Counted from the first letter of the stretch, positions 1 to 7,041 are shown. The stretch is DNA of 16,059 nt from Euryarchaeota archaeon UBA226 (GCA_002505935.1 DAWL01000174.1:1-16059); one strand, 5' to 3'. A program made the numbers and translations. Notes: generated by a model not told the origin, from the sequence alone.

Positions 1-344
1 TCAACCAGAACCACACTTTCCAATGCTTCAGCGGTAACCTTGCTTATTTCTCGGCTTCTTCGATTGAAACCAGGTCTGATTCGATCAGATGTAGAGAAGG
101 GAGCCATATTGTATCGAACATCGATTACTGCTCGGTCTTGACGCTGAATCTTACGTGGGTGTGCTTCCATTGGGCCATAAACTGCTGCTACAGCAACATT
201 CAACCCATGCTTAACCCAAGCCGAACCATCAGCCGCAGGTAATACTCCTGCCTTGACCTCAACTTCTCTCAACTCATCTACAGCGCGGCCATCTAGGCGC
301 GTACCGTCGTCCCTAAGCAGTTTGACATCTCCATATCCACCCAT
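1..344 (-). CDS. rrp41: Exosome complex exonuclease Rrp41, N-terminal part (cut by window edge)
   Basis: I translated this stretch by hand. It gives an open frame of about 114 codons that runs off the left edge. It begins MGGYGDVKLL and continues with RLDGR, then GVLPAADGSAWV, AAVYGPMEAHPRK, DVRYNMAPFS and RPGFNRRSREISK. These are the hallmarks of the RNase PH fold as used by archaeal Rrp41. In the family, Rrp41 is the catalytic phosphorolytic subunit; it pairs with Rrp42 in a hexameric ring that degrades or polyadenylates RNA 3' ends. The catalytic aspartates lie in the missing C-terminal half and cannot be checked. The ATG at 342-344 shares one base with the rrp4 stop codon (TGATG overlap), which implies translational coupling. 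A strong Shine-Dalgarno motif sits five bases upstream. rrp42 would be expected next, beyond the edge. Confidence 0.95.
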   Translation of the reverse strand, partial: MGGYGDVKLLRDDGTRLDGRAVDELREVEVKAGVLPAADGSAWVKHGLNVAVAAVYGPMEAHPRKIQRQDRAVIDVRYNMAPFSTSDRIRPGFNRRSREISKVTAEALESVVLV

Positions 345-1024
345 CACTCATCACCTCCAAGTACTTCTGACAACCTATCGTGTAAACCTGGTGCGTGGCC
401 AGTTTCTGATATGATCTTCAGTGCAGAACGTGCAATGGAAATACCCTCGGGGGTTCCATCGATAAGAATACGACCGTTTTGTGCAGCCACAATTCTACAA
501 TCGCTGGATTCTTTGATTCTCTGCAAGGTTCTTCCCTTGCTACCAATAACCAAGGACAATACATGTGGTGCAACTTGCTCTATGCAACCTTGCTTGATCT
601 TGCGTAATCCTACACCCTTCATGGTGGCGACTACGGAATGGGTCTCATCAACTTCCATAACTCGCGCCAAAACGGCATCACCAAAGGCAAGGTGCTGACG
701 AGCAGCCCCGAATTCAACTTTCCAAGGAGCCAAACTCATAGGCAATAGAGCGTTGAATGGACCTCTTACATCGAGGAACCACAAATTATTCTGTACCGCT
801 TCTACATAGCCAATCACAAGATCTCCTGACCTCGGCATATAGGCGGTGTTCGTGGGCATGACATGAACGACGTCGCCGTTCATTCTTACCCTTCCTAGCT
901 TGGTTGCCACAAGGCCATCACCTTGCGACAGGACGCCGCTTCCTGGCTGCGAACCCGGGGGGGCGTCTATTTGGTCCCCAGGAACGACAAGGCGCTGCTC
1001 GGCGCCCGTATCTTCAGAGTTCAT
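344..1024 (-). CDS. rrp4: Exosome complex RNA-binding protein Rrp4
   Basis: This is the S1/KH cap subunit of the archaeal exosome. It binds RNA substrates and feeds them into the Rrp41/Rrp42 ring. The 226-residue product has three parts. An N-terminal beta domain contains VVPGD (13-17), the usual Rrp4 opening. An S1 domain spans about 63-138. A KH domain spans about 145-205 and carries the GxxG loop GSKG at 161-164, followed by QRIKESSDCRIV and NGRILIDG. The length is close to the family norm (roughly 230-250). An insertion rich in Gly, Pro and Ser at about 20-37 sits between the N-terminal motif and the rest. The ATG at 1022-1024 follows a GGAG-type motif (minus strand, about 1030-1034). It lies between SBDS (71 bases upstream) and rrp41 (overlap), the conserved archaeal gene order. 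Confidence 0.95.
   Translation of the reverse strand: MNSEDTGAEQRLVVPGDQIDAPPGSQPGSGVLSQGDGLVATKLGRVRMNGDVVHVMPTNTAYMPRSGDLVIGYVEAVQNNLWFLDVRGPFNALLPMSLAPWKVEFGAARQHLAFGDAVLARVMEVDETHSVVATMKGVGLRKIKQGCIEQVAPHVLSLVIGSKGRTLQRIKESSDCRIVAAQNGRILIDGTPEGISIARSALKIISETGHAPGLHDRLSEVLGGDE
350..358 (-). promoter_or_regulatory. Shine-Dalgarno site of rrp41
   Basis: The minus strand reads GGAGGTGAT, close to a full anti-16S match, five bases before the rrp41 ATG and inside the last codons of rrp4. It fixes the rrp41 start and supports coupled re-initiation across the one-base stop/start overlap. Confidence 0.8.
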
Positions 1025-1079
1025 GTATATCTCCGAGGCCGCCGACCGGTGCCCCCTACTTGAGTATGACTACAGAAAC

Positions 1080-1092
1080 ACCCCTATGGGGT
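1080..1092. repeat. Short inverted repeat between SBDS and rrp4
   Basis: ACCCC-TAT-GGGGT is a perfect 5-base-pair stem with a three-base loop. It starts three bases after the SBDS stop codon. On the minus strand it is followed by a mildly T-containing stretch. It could form a small hairpin in the operon transcript, such as an attenuator or processing site, but a stem this short could also be chance. Confidence 0.35.
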
Positions 1093-1095
1093 GAC

Positions 1096-1782
1096 TCAGA
1101 GTTCCTTTACTTCAAGGTCTGAAGCCCTTCTCGCAACTTGTGAAATCAATTCAGCTTTGATAGCAGCAGGAATCTCGACTACACATACCCAATCGCCATT
1201 GCTGAGCCACTCCTCCTTCTTCTGATATTGACGTAATAATTGTGATGCCCCACCATACGATTTACCAGGTATTTTGAATGCCAAACGCATGGACTCGAAT
1301 GAAAGCGGAATCAGCGGCTTCAATTTGGCTATTACTTCGGCCGATTGGACCTCAACTGGCTTGAATGGGTCCACTGAATACCTGCTTTCATCAAGAGCAA
1401 TCTCGATTCTCTGATGAGGATGTGGCAATTTAGTTCGGGGATCTACAGCCGTACTGGCAATATTGTGAATGATCGCTTGCCTCTTCTGCTCAACCATTTT
1501 CTTGCGTTGTTCTGTCGTCAGTTGTATGCTTCCTTTTTCGAGAATAGTTTTCGCGATTTGAGCAATGTCATCGGTGCCGAATGTAGAATCAACCGCCTCT
1601 GCAGTGGGCCTTTCACCCCCCTTGCAATCGTGAAATACATCATCTATTGCCAATAAATCATCGATTTCCACAGAATCAGGTTTGTCCTTGAATTGGTCGA
1701 CCAAATCTGGATCGACTAATATCTCGTACCGCTTACCACCCTTTTCCATTCGCGCAATGACCGCAGAATCAAGACTGACCAT
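1096..1782 (-). CDS. Ribosome maturation protein SDO1/SBDS family
   Basis: This is the archaeal homologue of Shwachman-Bodian-Diamond syndrome protein Sdo1. In eukaryotes that protein acts with the EF-2-like GTPase Efl1 to release the anti-association factor eIF6 from the 60S subunit; the archaeal role is inferred to be large-subunit maturation. The 228-residue protein opens with MVSLDSAVIARMEKGGKRYEI, then VDPDL, typical of the N-terminal FYSH domain (about 1-90). A helical middle domain contains GSIQLTTEQRKKMVEQKRQ (about 104-122) and PHPHQRIEIAL. A ferredoxin-like C-terminal domain starts about 150 and includes LIPLSFESMRLAFKIPG. Length matches archaeal orthologues (about 230). The ATG at 1780-1782 has a GAGGG-containing ribosome-binding site within 1783-1793. 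It sits 55 bases after psmA, in the expected operon position. Confidence 0.94.
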   Translation of the reverse strand: MVSLDSAVIARMEKGGKRYEILVDPDLVDQFKDKPDSVEIDDLLAIDDVFHDCKGGERPTAEAVDSTFGTDDIAQIAKTILEKGSIQLTTEQRKKMVEQKRQAIIHNIASTAVDPRTKLPHPHQRIEIALDESRYSVDPFKPVEVQSAEVIAKLKPLIPLSFESMRLAFKIPGKSYGGASQLLRQYQKKEEWLSNGDWVCVVEIPAAIKAELISQVARRASDLEVKEL

Positions 1783-1837
1783 ACCTTGCCCTCATTGTGC
1801 TAGCAAAGGAACAATACCTTGTGCTTTTTGCTCAAAA

Positions 1838-2566
1838 TCACTCTTCGAGTGGCTTCAACTTACCGATGTAGGACTTGACCTCATCACGGCTCAGAGTTCG
1901 ATAGCCAGCATCATCAATGACTGAAATTTCGATTGCTTCAGTATTCAATTCAGCATCAAGACTACCTCGCAATGCTTCAAGACCGAGTTTGATACCCATG
2001 TTCAAAGTCAAACCTGCCTTCCATTTATCCTCGAAATAGTCGATAACAGCATTACGCCCGGAACCAATCGCTCCTGCATGATATGATTGGTAAGCACCGC
2101 TTGGATCAGTCTCGAACAAGTGGATTCCATTGCTGTCTACACCGCCAATCAAGAGGGCGGAACCGAATGGGCGACTACCACCATACTGGGTGAAAGATTG
2201 CTTGAAATCACAAATCTTCTTTGCCAGTATGTCAACTGGAACTTTATCATTGTAGGTAATCTGGTTTACTTGACACTCAACTCTTGCTCTGTCAACCAAT
2301 TGGCGTCCGTCTGCTACAAGTCCGCTTGTTGCGAAACCGATGTGGTCATCGATTTTGAATAATTTCTCGATACTGGAAGGAATAATCAAGCGACTTGCAA
2401 TGCGTTTATCGCATACTAGAATAATTCCGTCTCTGAATTTAAGCCCCGCAGTTGTCGTTCCGCGCTTAACAGATTCTCTTGCATATTCTACTTGAAACAA
2501 TCTTCCATCTGGACTGAATGTCGTGATTCCATGGTCATATCCTCTTCCACTCGGTTGCATGTCCAC
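1838..2566 (-). CDS. psmA: Archaeal 20S proteasome alpha subunit
   Basis: This is the alpha-ring subunit of the 20S proteasome, a structural and gating component with no catalytic threonine. The 242-residue protein carries the full proteasome A-type signature near its N-terminus: GRGYDHGITTFSPDGRLFQV, then EYARESVKRG. After it come GLKFRDGIILVCDKR, IGFATSGLVADGRQL and RPFGSALLIGGVD, all typical of PsmA. The N-terminal GRGYD segment is the gate and contains the YD reverse-turn pair. Two starts are possible, ATG 2566 and ATG 2560; an AGGTG motif five bases upstream favours 2566. It is the first gene of the proteasome/exosome operon. The region upstream is a divergent promoter shared with dph6. 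Confidence 0.97.
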   Translation of the reverse strand: MDMQPSGRGYDHGITTFSPDGRLFQVEYARESVKRGTTTAGLKFRDGIILVCDKRIASRLIIPSSIEKLFKIDDHIGFATSGLVADGRQLVDRARVECQVNQITYNDKVPVDILAKKICDFKQSFTQYGGSRPFGSALLIGGVDSNGIHLFETDPSGAYQSYHAGAIGSGRNAVIDYFEDKWKAGLTLNMGIKLGLEALRGSLDAELNTEAIEISVIDDAGYRTLSRDEVKSYIGKLKPLEE

Positions 2567-2580
2567 ACCTAATCCATCCT

Positions 2581-2609
2581 CGCCAAGTGCCGTCTTATCA
2601 ACCTTGGCG
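2581..2609. repeat. Inverted repeat in the psmA upstream region
   Basis: CGCCAAG (2581-2587) and CTTGGCG (2603-2609) form a perfect 7-base inverted repeat around a 15-base spacer. It lies between the psmA start codon and the AT-rich promoter-like element at 2635-2644, so it would fall in or near the psmA 5' leader. It could be an operator dyad or an RNA hairpin. The function is not known. Confidence 0.4.
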
Positions 2610-2632
2610 GAAGCAAAGCCTGCATTCTACCA

Positions 2633-2644
2633 CCAAATATGTTT
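2633..2644. promoter_or_regulatory. AT-rich TATA-like element in the psmA/dph6 divergent promoter
   Basis: CCAAATATGTTT is the most AT-rich stretch of the 103-base gap between the two divergent genes. Its centre lies about 33 bases upstream of the dph6 ATG (2670), the spacing expected of an archaeal TATA box giving a leaderless or short-leader mRNA. Read on the minus strand (CATATTTGG) it lies about 70 bases upstream of psmA, which would leave that gene a leader of about 40-45 bases. This was assigned by inspection only. Confidence 0.4.
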
Positions 2645-2669
2645 CATGTAAGTGCCGCTAGGACTAATC

Positions 2670-3344
2670 ATGCGAGTCTTGGTCTTGTCCTCCGGCGGAA
2701 AGGATTCGAGCCTAGCACTGTGGTGGAGTATTTGTCAAGGCTGGACCATTTCTTCGGTAGTTACTGTATCAATAGAGGGAGAAGATTCCTGGATGTTTCA
2801 GATACCCGGAACCAAGTTGGCCGAATTGCAATGCAAAGACATGGATTTGCAACATCAAATAATCACAGTTTCAGGAGAAGGCGAAGTGGAAGTGGAGGAA
2901 TTACTCGAGGGATTACGGCCATTGATTGAAGCGCATAGTATTGATGCCTTGGTATGTGGAGCCTTGAGAAGTGAATACCAAAGAAGGAGAATAGATCGAA
3001 TATGTGAAGAATTAGCGATTCATTCTTTCTCCCCTCTGTGGCATCATGATGCTGAAAGACATATGCATGAATTGCTAGAATGTGGCATGGAGATGTGGAT
3101 GGTAAGCGTGTCTTGCGATGGTTTGAATGAAGACTGGTTAGGTAGGAGATTAGACATCGAAGCATTTGACGAATTAAGCAAGTTATCTTCCAAATTTAGA
3201 TTCAGTATTGACGGCGAAGGAGGAGAGTTTGAGACTATCATAACTTCTGGACCTCACATGAATGGTAGAATCGTATTTGAGGCAGAGCATCAATGGTCGG
3301 GAAATAGAGGGCATCTGAACATTACTGCAATGAAATTGGAGTAA
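2670..3344 (+). CDS. dph6: Diphthine--ammonia ligase (Dph6/DUF71 family)
   Basis: This is an ATP-dependent amidase of the PP-loop superfamily. It converts diphthine to diphthamide on the modified histidine of elongation factor 2. The start is ATG 2670 rather than GTG 2652, because MRVLVLSSGGKDSSLALWW then begins as family members do; this gives 224 residues, the usual size for archaeal forms. The PP-loop SGGKDSS is at residues 8-14. The DUF71 landmarks follow: GALRSEYQRRRIDRICEELA (about 97-116), SPLWH, and the signature GEGGEFET at about 182-189. purB follows after 47 bases on the same strand and may share its transcript. SBDS and Dph6 both relate to EF-2 biology, but they lie on opposite strands here. 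Confidence 0.93.
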   Translation: MRVLVLSSGGKDSSLALWWSICQGWTISSVVTVSIEGEDSWMFQIPGTKLAELQCKDMDLQHQIITVSGEGEVEVEELLEGLRPLIEAHSIDALVCGALRSEYQRRRIDRICEELAIHSFSPLWHHDAERHMHELLECGMEMWMVSVSCDGLNEDWLGRRLDIEAFDELSKLSSKFRFSIDGEGGEFETIITSGPHMNGRIVFEAEHQWSGNRGHLNITAMKLE

Positions 3345-3391
3345 TTCGGTGAACGGAATGATGATGAGGGCGTTGCACACGGCATCCCAAC

Positions 3392-4744
3392 GTGAATCAC
3401 CTCGCCTGCCCCCTAGACTATCGATATGGATGCGATGATTTCAAGGCCATTTGGTCCGAAGAAGGGCGTCATTCACGACAACTTGAGGTGGAGCGCGCCC
3501 TAATTTGGGCACACTGGAAACTTGGGCGAGTTAGTGAAGAGGATTACTTGGTCGTTGAATCGATTGCCAAGCCTGAAATTGTCACCAAAGAAAGGGTCAG
3601 CCAGATCGAAGCTGAAACAAGGCATGATATCATGGCATTAACCAAAGCGATGGCTGAAGCCGCTGGTGAAGCGGGTTGGTGTATTCATCTTGGAGCCACT
3701 AGCAACGACATTGTTGATACGGCAGTGGCCTTACAGTTACGTGACTCAATCAATATTCTACGACGTCAAAGCCTTGCATTATTGAATACTGCAGCAGATC
3801 TTGCAGAGAGAGAACGAGATAGTGTCATGCTAGGGAGGACTCACGGTCAAGCAGCAGTACCTATCACCTTTGGACTCAAAGTAGCAGTATGGGTTGATGA
3901 ATTACTCAGGCAGATTACTAGGTTGGACGAATTAACACCAAGGATTTGTGTTGGAAAGTTCCTCGGTGCAGTGGGAACTGGTGCAGCGCAAGGTAAGGAT
4001 GCGAGAGAATTGCAGGATTTGATAATGGAACATCTCGGCCTTGGCTCGCCATTGGTGACTACTCAAGTAGTCGGTAGAGACCGATATATTGAGTATATGG
4101 GATGGCTATGCAATATGTCTACATCTTGTGAAAAGATCTTGCAGGAGATAAGGAATCTACAACGAAGTGAGATTTCTGAAGCAGGAGAAGGATTTGATGT
4201 CAAGAAGCAAGTTGGTTCCTCTACCATGGCTCACAAAAGAAACCCTATCAAGAGTGAAAACGCATGTGGATTAGCACGTATTGTTCGTTCATTCATGATG
4301 CCAACTTGGGAAAATGCATTGCTTTGGCATGAGCGAGATCTTGCTAATTCGTCCGCAGAAAGATTCACTCTTTCTCACGCTAGTACCCTCGCAGAAGATG
4401 TCATAGTCAAAACAAACTCGGTATTAACGAATCTCTGGGTTGATAGAAATAGAATGCAACACAACCTTGCACTTCAGAAGGGGTTGCCGATGGCTGAGAA
4501 AGTCATGTTGGAATTAGTGGATGCTGGAGTGGCTAGAGATGAGGCTCATGAAATTCTGCGAAACGCGTCGATGCAAGCCGTCTCCAACGGGGAAGAACTA
4601 CTGGATGTGTGCTCTAGAGAGCCTGCCATCTCTGCTCGATTCGATATAGAACAACTAGAGGCGATGTTTGAGCCGTTGAATCACGTCGGAGTTGCAGGTG
4701 AATTGGTTGATGAAGCGGTTGCTGCAGCACGTTTACAACAATAA
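3392..4744 (+). CDS. purB: Adenylosuccinate lyase
   Basis: This enzyme of the fumarase/aspartase superfamily catalyses two steps of purine synthesis: cleavage of SAICAR to AICAR, and of adenylosuccinate to AMP, each releasing fumarate. The 450-residue product has the expected blocks: PLDYRYG near the start, ETRHDIMA (75-82), GATSNDIVDTA (101-111), GRTHGQAAVPITFG (148-161, with the general-acid histidine) and the signature loop GSSTMAHKRNP (275-285), which carries the catalytic serine. The signature has AH where many enzymes have PY or PH, within family variation. The start is GTG 3392: no in-frame ATG lies between it and a TGA at 3365, and the next residues already match the family N-terminus. 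Its stop codon directly abuts the stop of the convergent gene at 4745. Confidence 0.96.
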   Translation: MNHLACPLDYRYGCDDFKAIWSEEGRHSRQLEVERALIWAHWKLGRVSEEDYLVVESIAKPEIVTKERVSQIEAETRHDIMALTKAMAEAAGEAGWCIHLGATSNDIVDTAVALQLRDSINILRRQSLALLNTAADLAERERDSVMLGRTHGQAAVPITFGLKVAVWVDELLRQITRLDELTPRICVGKFLGAVGTGAAQGKDARELQDLIMEHLGLGSPLVTTQVVGRDRYIEYMGWLCNMSTSCEKILQEIRNLQRSEISEAGEGFDVKKQVGSSTMAHKRNPIKSENACGLARIVRSFMMPTWENALLWHERDLANSSAERFTLSHASTLAEDVIVKTNSVLTNLWVDRNRMQHNLALQKGLPMAEKVMLELVDAGVARDEAHEILRNASMQAVSNGEELLDVCSREPAISARFDIEQLEAMFEPLNHVGVAGELVDEAVAAARLQQ

Positions 4745-5164
4745 TCAGGATGCATCTTCAGCAAGAGTCTCTGCTTGACTTACGGCAAGTCTAACCATAA
4801 TCATAGCAATAATTCCAGATATGGTGAATACCAATCCAATCGACCAATGAACAACGTAGAAGATCATTGCAATTCCAGAAATGGAAAGATAAGATATCAG
4901 TTGACAAGTAGCTGATAACCTCAGTAGTACCTTCATCGCATTGTCCTGTAACCTGTCGGAAAATTCGAGAACAAAGGCGTGAATCATGAAATAAACAGCC
5001 TGGAATGGTAGCGCAGCGATGACGATTATCAATGCGAAATGGCGAACTTCATTCGGATTATCTTGTTGAGCCAGGCCCTGGAACAAAGCGAATGCCATGT
5101 TGGCTCCAAGCAACGCGGCCATGATGGTCCATCTTTTCTCAGAAGGATCATCCACTCTAATCAT
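4745..5164 (-). CDS. Small four-helix membrane protein of unknown function
   Basis: I do not recognise a family. From ATG 5164 the product has 139 residues; a GTG at 5182 would add six. The start beginning MIRVDDPSEKRW is preferred because it is ATG. Four hydrophobic segments are visible, at about 13-32, 42-64, 82-103 and 107-126. A short polar N-terminus precedes them and an acidic C-terminal tail (AETLAEDAS) follows. There is no signal-peptide cleavage site, catalytic motif or cysteine pair, so a small integral inner-membrane protein is all that can be said. Its 3' end abuts purB tail to tail with no spacer. An 84-base gap separates it from the next minus-strand gene, so it probably has its own promoter, although no clear TATA box was found there. 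Confidence 0.75.
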   Translation of the reverse strand: MIRVDDPSEKRWTIMAALLGANMAFALFQGLAQQDNPNEVRHFALIIVIAALPFQAVYFMIHAFVLEFSDRLQDNAMKVLLRLSATCQLISYLSISGIAMIFYVVHWSIGLVFTISGIIAMIMVRLAVSQAETLAEDAS

Positions 5165-5266
5165 GACATTGCCCTTCGCCACCTAGTCACCAAATGAATG
5201 GGTCTGGACTAGGGTATTGAGTATTGTCCAAATTTAGAGGTGCACGAGGATGGTTACGGTAGATGT

Positions 5267-5506
5267 TCAAAATATCGAGAACAACTTCAGAAGTAACCCT
5301 GTAACAGTGGACATGATGACTAGGAGGACAATCATTGCATGAGGGCCATATTGATTGCAATCTTCTAGTGCTACCTTAAGCAAACCTGCCGACATTATTC
5401 CCGAGGCTACAGAACCATCGTATTCCTCATATTCAGGAGGTGTGCGCCGGGGAATGCGCTCACCCTCTCTTACGACGCCATCCATGTACAGCGCAGTAGG
5501 GTTCAT
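5267..5506 (-). CDS. Small tail-anchored protein, candidate Sec61-beta (SecG-type) translocon subunit
   Basis: From ATG 5506 the product is 79 residues; ATG 5485 (72 residues) is an alternative, and an upstream TTG at 5548 is less likely. The N-terminus is polar and charged (RIPRRTPPEYEEYDG). Then comes SGIMSAGLLKVALEDCNQYG (about 35-54), followed by P at the end of a loop and one C-terminal hydrophobic helix (about 56-76) ending at the stop. This layout resembles archaeal Sec61-beta: an S/GAGL motif, a short acidic amphipathic stretch, G-P, then a single tail anchor. That protein joins SecY and SecE in the translocon. Known forms are often only 50-60 residues, so the N-terminal part is longer than usual. 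The assignment rests on pattern memory, not an alignment. The gene is divergent from the CBS gene at 5581. Confidence 0.6.
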   Translation of the reverse strand: MNPTALYMDGVVREGERIPRRTPPEYEEYDGSVASGIMSAGLLKVALEDCNQYGPHAMIVLLVIMSTVTGLLLKLFSIF

Positions 5507-5580
5507 GGCTTGATGGTTGCGATTGCAAGTGAGTCGTTTCAGACGCAAAGAAGAAAGAGGCGTGCCATCCTCGGAGTTTC

Positions 5581-6153
5581 ATGTCGAACGAACCTGTAGT
5601 AGGAGATATGTCAATCACAGACGAGCATGCAGTAGTTGGTGGAAAGGCAACTTTTGCCGATGTTTGCCAGCCATTTCTGCGCTCTAGAGATGCTGCCGTA
5701 TTGGTAGAGAATGCCAAAACTGGCGCCATAGATGGAGTAATTACCCTGAAAGATTTGCTACAACTCATTTCGACAGGTAAGAATCCCGCCAAAGAAAAGA
5801 TTGCCAAATACATGCGCACCAAGGTTGTTGAAATGCCAATAACCACGCCGTTATCAGGAGCACTTAGAATGATGGCTGAGTCACAACCTGATGCCGTTGT
5901 AATCAGGGGACCAAGCGGCGAATTCGCCGGGTACTTTAGCCCAGATGATTATCGAGAGGCGAGTAGGCGATTAGAGAGCCACCAAATGTTGGCGATGAGA
6001 ATGCAGCGTTCAAAGAATGCACTAGGTGAGGCTCGTGAAGCGGAAGTGGATGAGGATGACCCCGCAGCAGAACAACAGGCCCTATTGGACATCATGTTGG
6101 GAGATTTCGAAGATGATGAAGATCACGAGCCTGAAGGCGGAATAAAACTCTAG
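5581..6153 (+). CDS. CBS-domain-pair protein with acidic C-terminal tail
   Basis: Two CBS repeats fill the first two thirds of this 190-residue protein. The first (about 5-63) includes AAVLVENAKTGAIDGVITLK and DLLQLIS. The second (about 76-128) includes KYMRTKVVEMPITTPLSGAL, DAVVIRGPSGEFAGYFSPDD and YREA. Such pairs usually bind adenine nucleotides or S-adenosylmethionine and act as regulatory modules. The C-terminal part (about 150-185) is strongly acidic (EVDEDDPAAEQ, GDFEDDEDHE). There is no fused enzyme, transporter or DNA-binding domain, so the partner is unknown. The ATG at 5581 has a GGAG ribosome-binding motif five bases upstream. The following gene starts 36 bases after its stop and may be co-transcribed. 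Confidence 0.85.
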   Translation: MSNEPVVGDMSITDEHAVVGGKATFADVCQPFLRSRDAAVLVENAKTGAIDGVITLKDLLQLISTGKNPAKEKIAKYMRTKVVEMPITTPLSGALRMMAESQPDAVVIRGPSGEFAGYFSPDDYREASRRLESHQMLAMRMQRSKNALGEAREAEVDEDDPAAEQQALLDIMLGDFEDDEDHEPEGGIKL

Positions 6154-6189
6154 CCAATCCCTTTGTACCAGCGCCGTTGACATCGTTGC

Positions 6190-6768
6190 ATGGCGCTCCC
6201 CCCTCTCCCAGAGAGGCTACACCTATCCTCCCCTCCAAAGGCAGGGCGCACGACTTATGCTTTGCAAGAGGCGCGAAAACATATTCAAGATGGAAATCGA
6301 GTCATTTGGGGAAGCGAAGAGATGCCTGATTCTACTAGGTTCTCGCAATTGTTCAGCGAACTCGATATTTCCGCAGCCTCACGTTTTCATGCAATGAATA
6401 CAGGTGGCGAATACCAGCGCGCAATCGAAGAGATTTCTAGGGTGGCAAATATCTTGCCTAGTGTATCATTGGTTGTTATCGATGATTGGACACCTGCAAA
6501 GGGGCGCGTAGGAACTGAAGCAATTAGGGCAATAAAGAATCTAAGTGATTCAATGCCAGAAGATTGTAATTTGATATTAACATCAGCAAGCCATTCAGAT
6601 GCTTCAGGAAAAGAAGAAATTGCAGTAAAGGGAAGAAAGGACGTAGAAGAAATGGAATTCAAAACTTGGATCCTTATGCGTGAACACGCTGATTCTAGAA
6701 GAACTCTCAAAACTGAAGGTACGGAGTTCCCATTGCTTCTAGAAGAAGAAGGGTTTGTCGAAAGGTGA
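6190..6768 (+). CDS. RecA/RadB-like P-loop protein with variant Walker A
   Basis: The 192-residue product resembles a minimal RecA-fold ATPase. A loop at 13-22 (SSPPKAGRTT) occupies the Walker A position but has Arg where the conserved Lys is expected. VSLVVIDDW at 92-100 reads as a Walker B strand, and CNLILTSAS (126-134) looks like the next core beta-strand. The size and C-terminal pattern (FKTWILMREHADSRRTL, then a short strand and EEEGFVER) recall RadB and KaiC-like single-domain proteins, but I cannot name the family. If it binds nucleotide, hydrolysis may be weak given the Lys-to-Arg change. It starts with ATG 6190, without a clear ribosome-binding site, 36 bases after the CBS gene. Its stop lies one base from the convergent stop at 6770. 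Confidence 0.7.
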   Translation: MALPPLPERLHLSSPPKAGRTTYALQEARKHIQDGNRVIWGSEEMPDSTRFSQLFSELDISAASRFHAMNTGGEYQRAIEEISRVANILPSVSLVVIDDWTPAKGRVGTEAIRAIKNLSDSMPEDCNLILTSASHSDASGKEEIAVKGRKDVEEMEFKTWILMREHADSRRTLKTEGTEFPLLLEEEGFVER

Positions 6769-6769
6769 C

Positions 6770-7021
6770 TCAGGATTCGTCCTCATCATCCAATCCCAAT
6801 AGTTCGCCCATCTCATCCAATGCATCATCATCAGGATTATCAAATTGTGTAGGGTCTTTGGCACCGCCTTCTAACTCATCAGAGCCCGCTACCTTTGGAG
6901 CTGATTCCTCAATCATTCTCTGCTTATTCTCTTGAGCTCTTTTCCACATGAACCAAGCCGCACCAGCCAATCCTAAACCGAGAACAGCATAGGAAATATT
7001 CAGAGTTAGGTCATCAACCAT
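6770..7021 (-). CDS. Small single-pass membrane protein with acidic cytoplasmic tail
   Basis: No family is recognised. From ATG 7021 the product has 83 residues; a TTG at 7045 would add eight. After a short start (MVDDLTLN) one hydrophobic helix runs from about 9 to 27 (ISYAVLGLGLAGAAWFMW). It is followed by basic residues (KRAQENKQR), suggesting the C-terminus stays in the cytoplasm. The rest is polar and ends in an acidic run (NPDDDALDEMGELLGLDDEDES). A weak AT-rich element about 25 bases upstream would give a leaderless mRNA. The gene converges on the P-loop gene with one base between the stop codons. Function is unknown. Confidence 0.65.
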   Translation of the reverse strand: MVDDLTLNISYAVLGLGLAGAAWFMWKRAQENKQRMIEESAPKVAGSDELEGGAKDPTQFDNPDDDALDEMGELLGLDDEDES

Positions 7022-7041
7022 GCTACGGCGAAAAGGATGTA

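Noticed and set aside
411..698. Plus-strand open frame of 95 codons
   Set aside because: It lies wholly antisense to rrp4, whose product is clearly conserved, and it resembles no protein.
1025..1095. Possible tRNA or small RNA in the SBDS-rrp4 gap
   Set aside because: The gap is 71 bases but has no T-loop GTTCGANNC motif or acceptor pairing; only the 5-base hairpin is visible.
2863..3165. Minus-strand open frame of 100 codons opposite dph6
   Set aside because: It is a shadow of a well-supported gene with no recognisable domain or start signal.
5165..5266. Possible extra gene or RNA between the two small membrane-protein genes
   Set aside because: About 100 bases with no start codon followed by a useful frame and no stable stem seen by eye.
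5460..5846. Minus-strand open frame of 128 codons overlapping the CBS gene
   Set aside because: The CBS repeats and ribosome-binding site support the plus-strand gene; the opposite frame has no motif.
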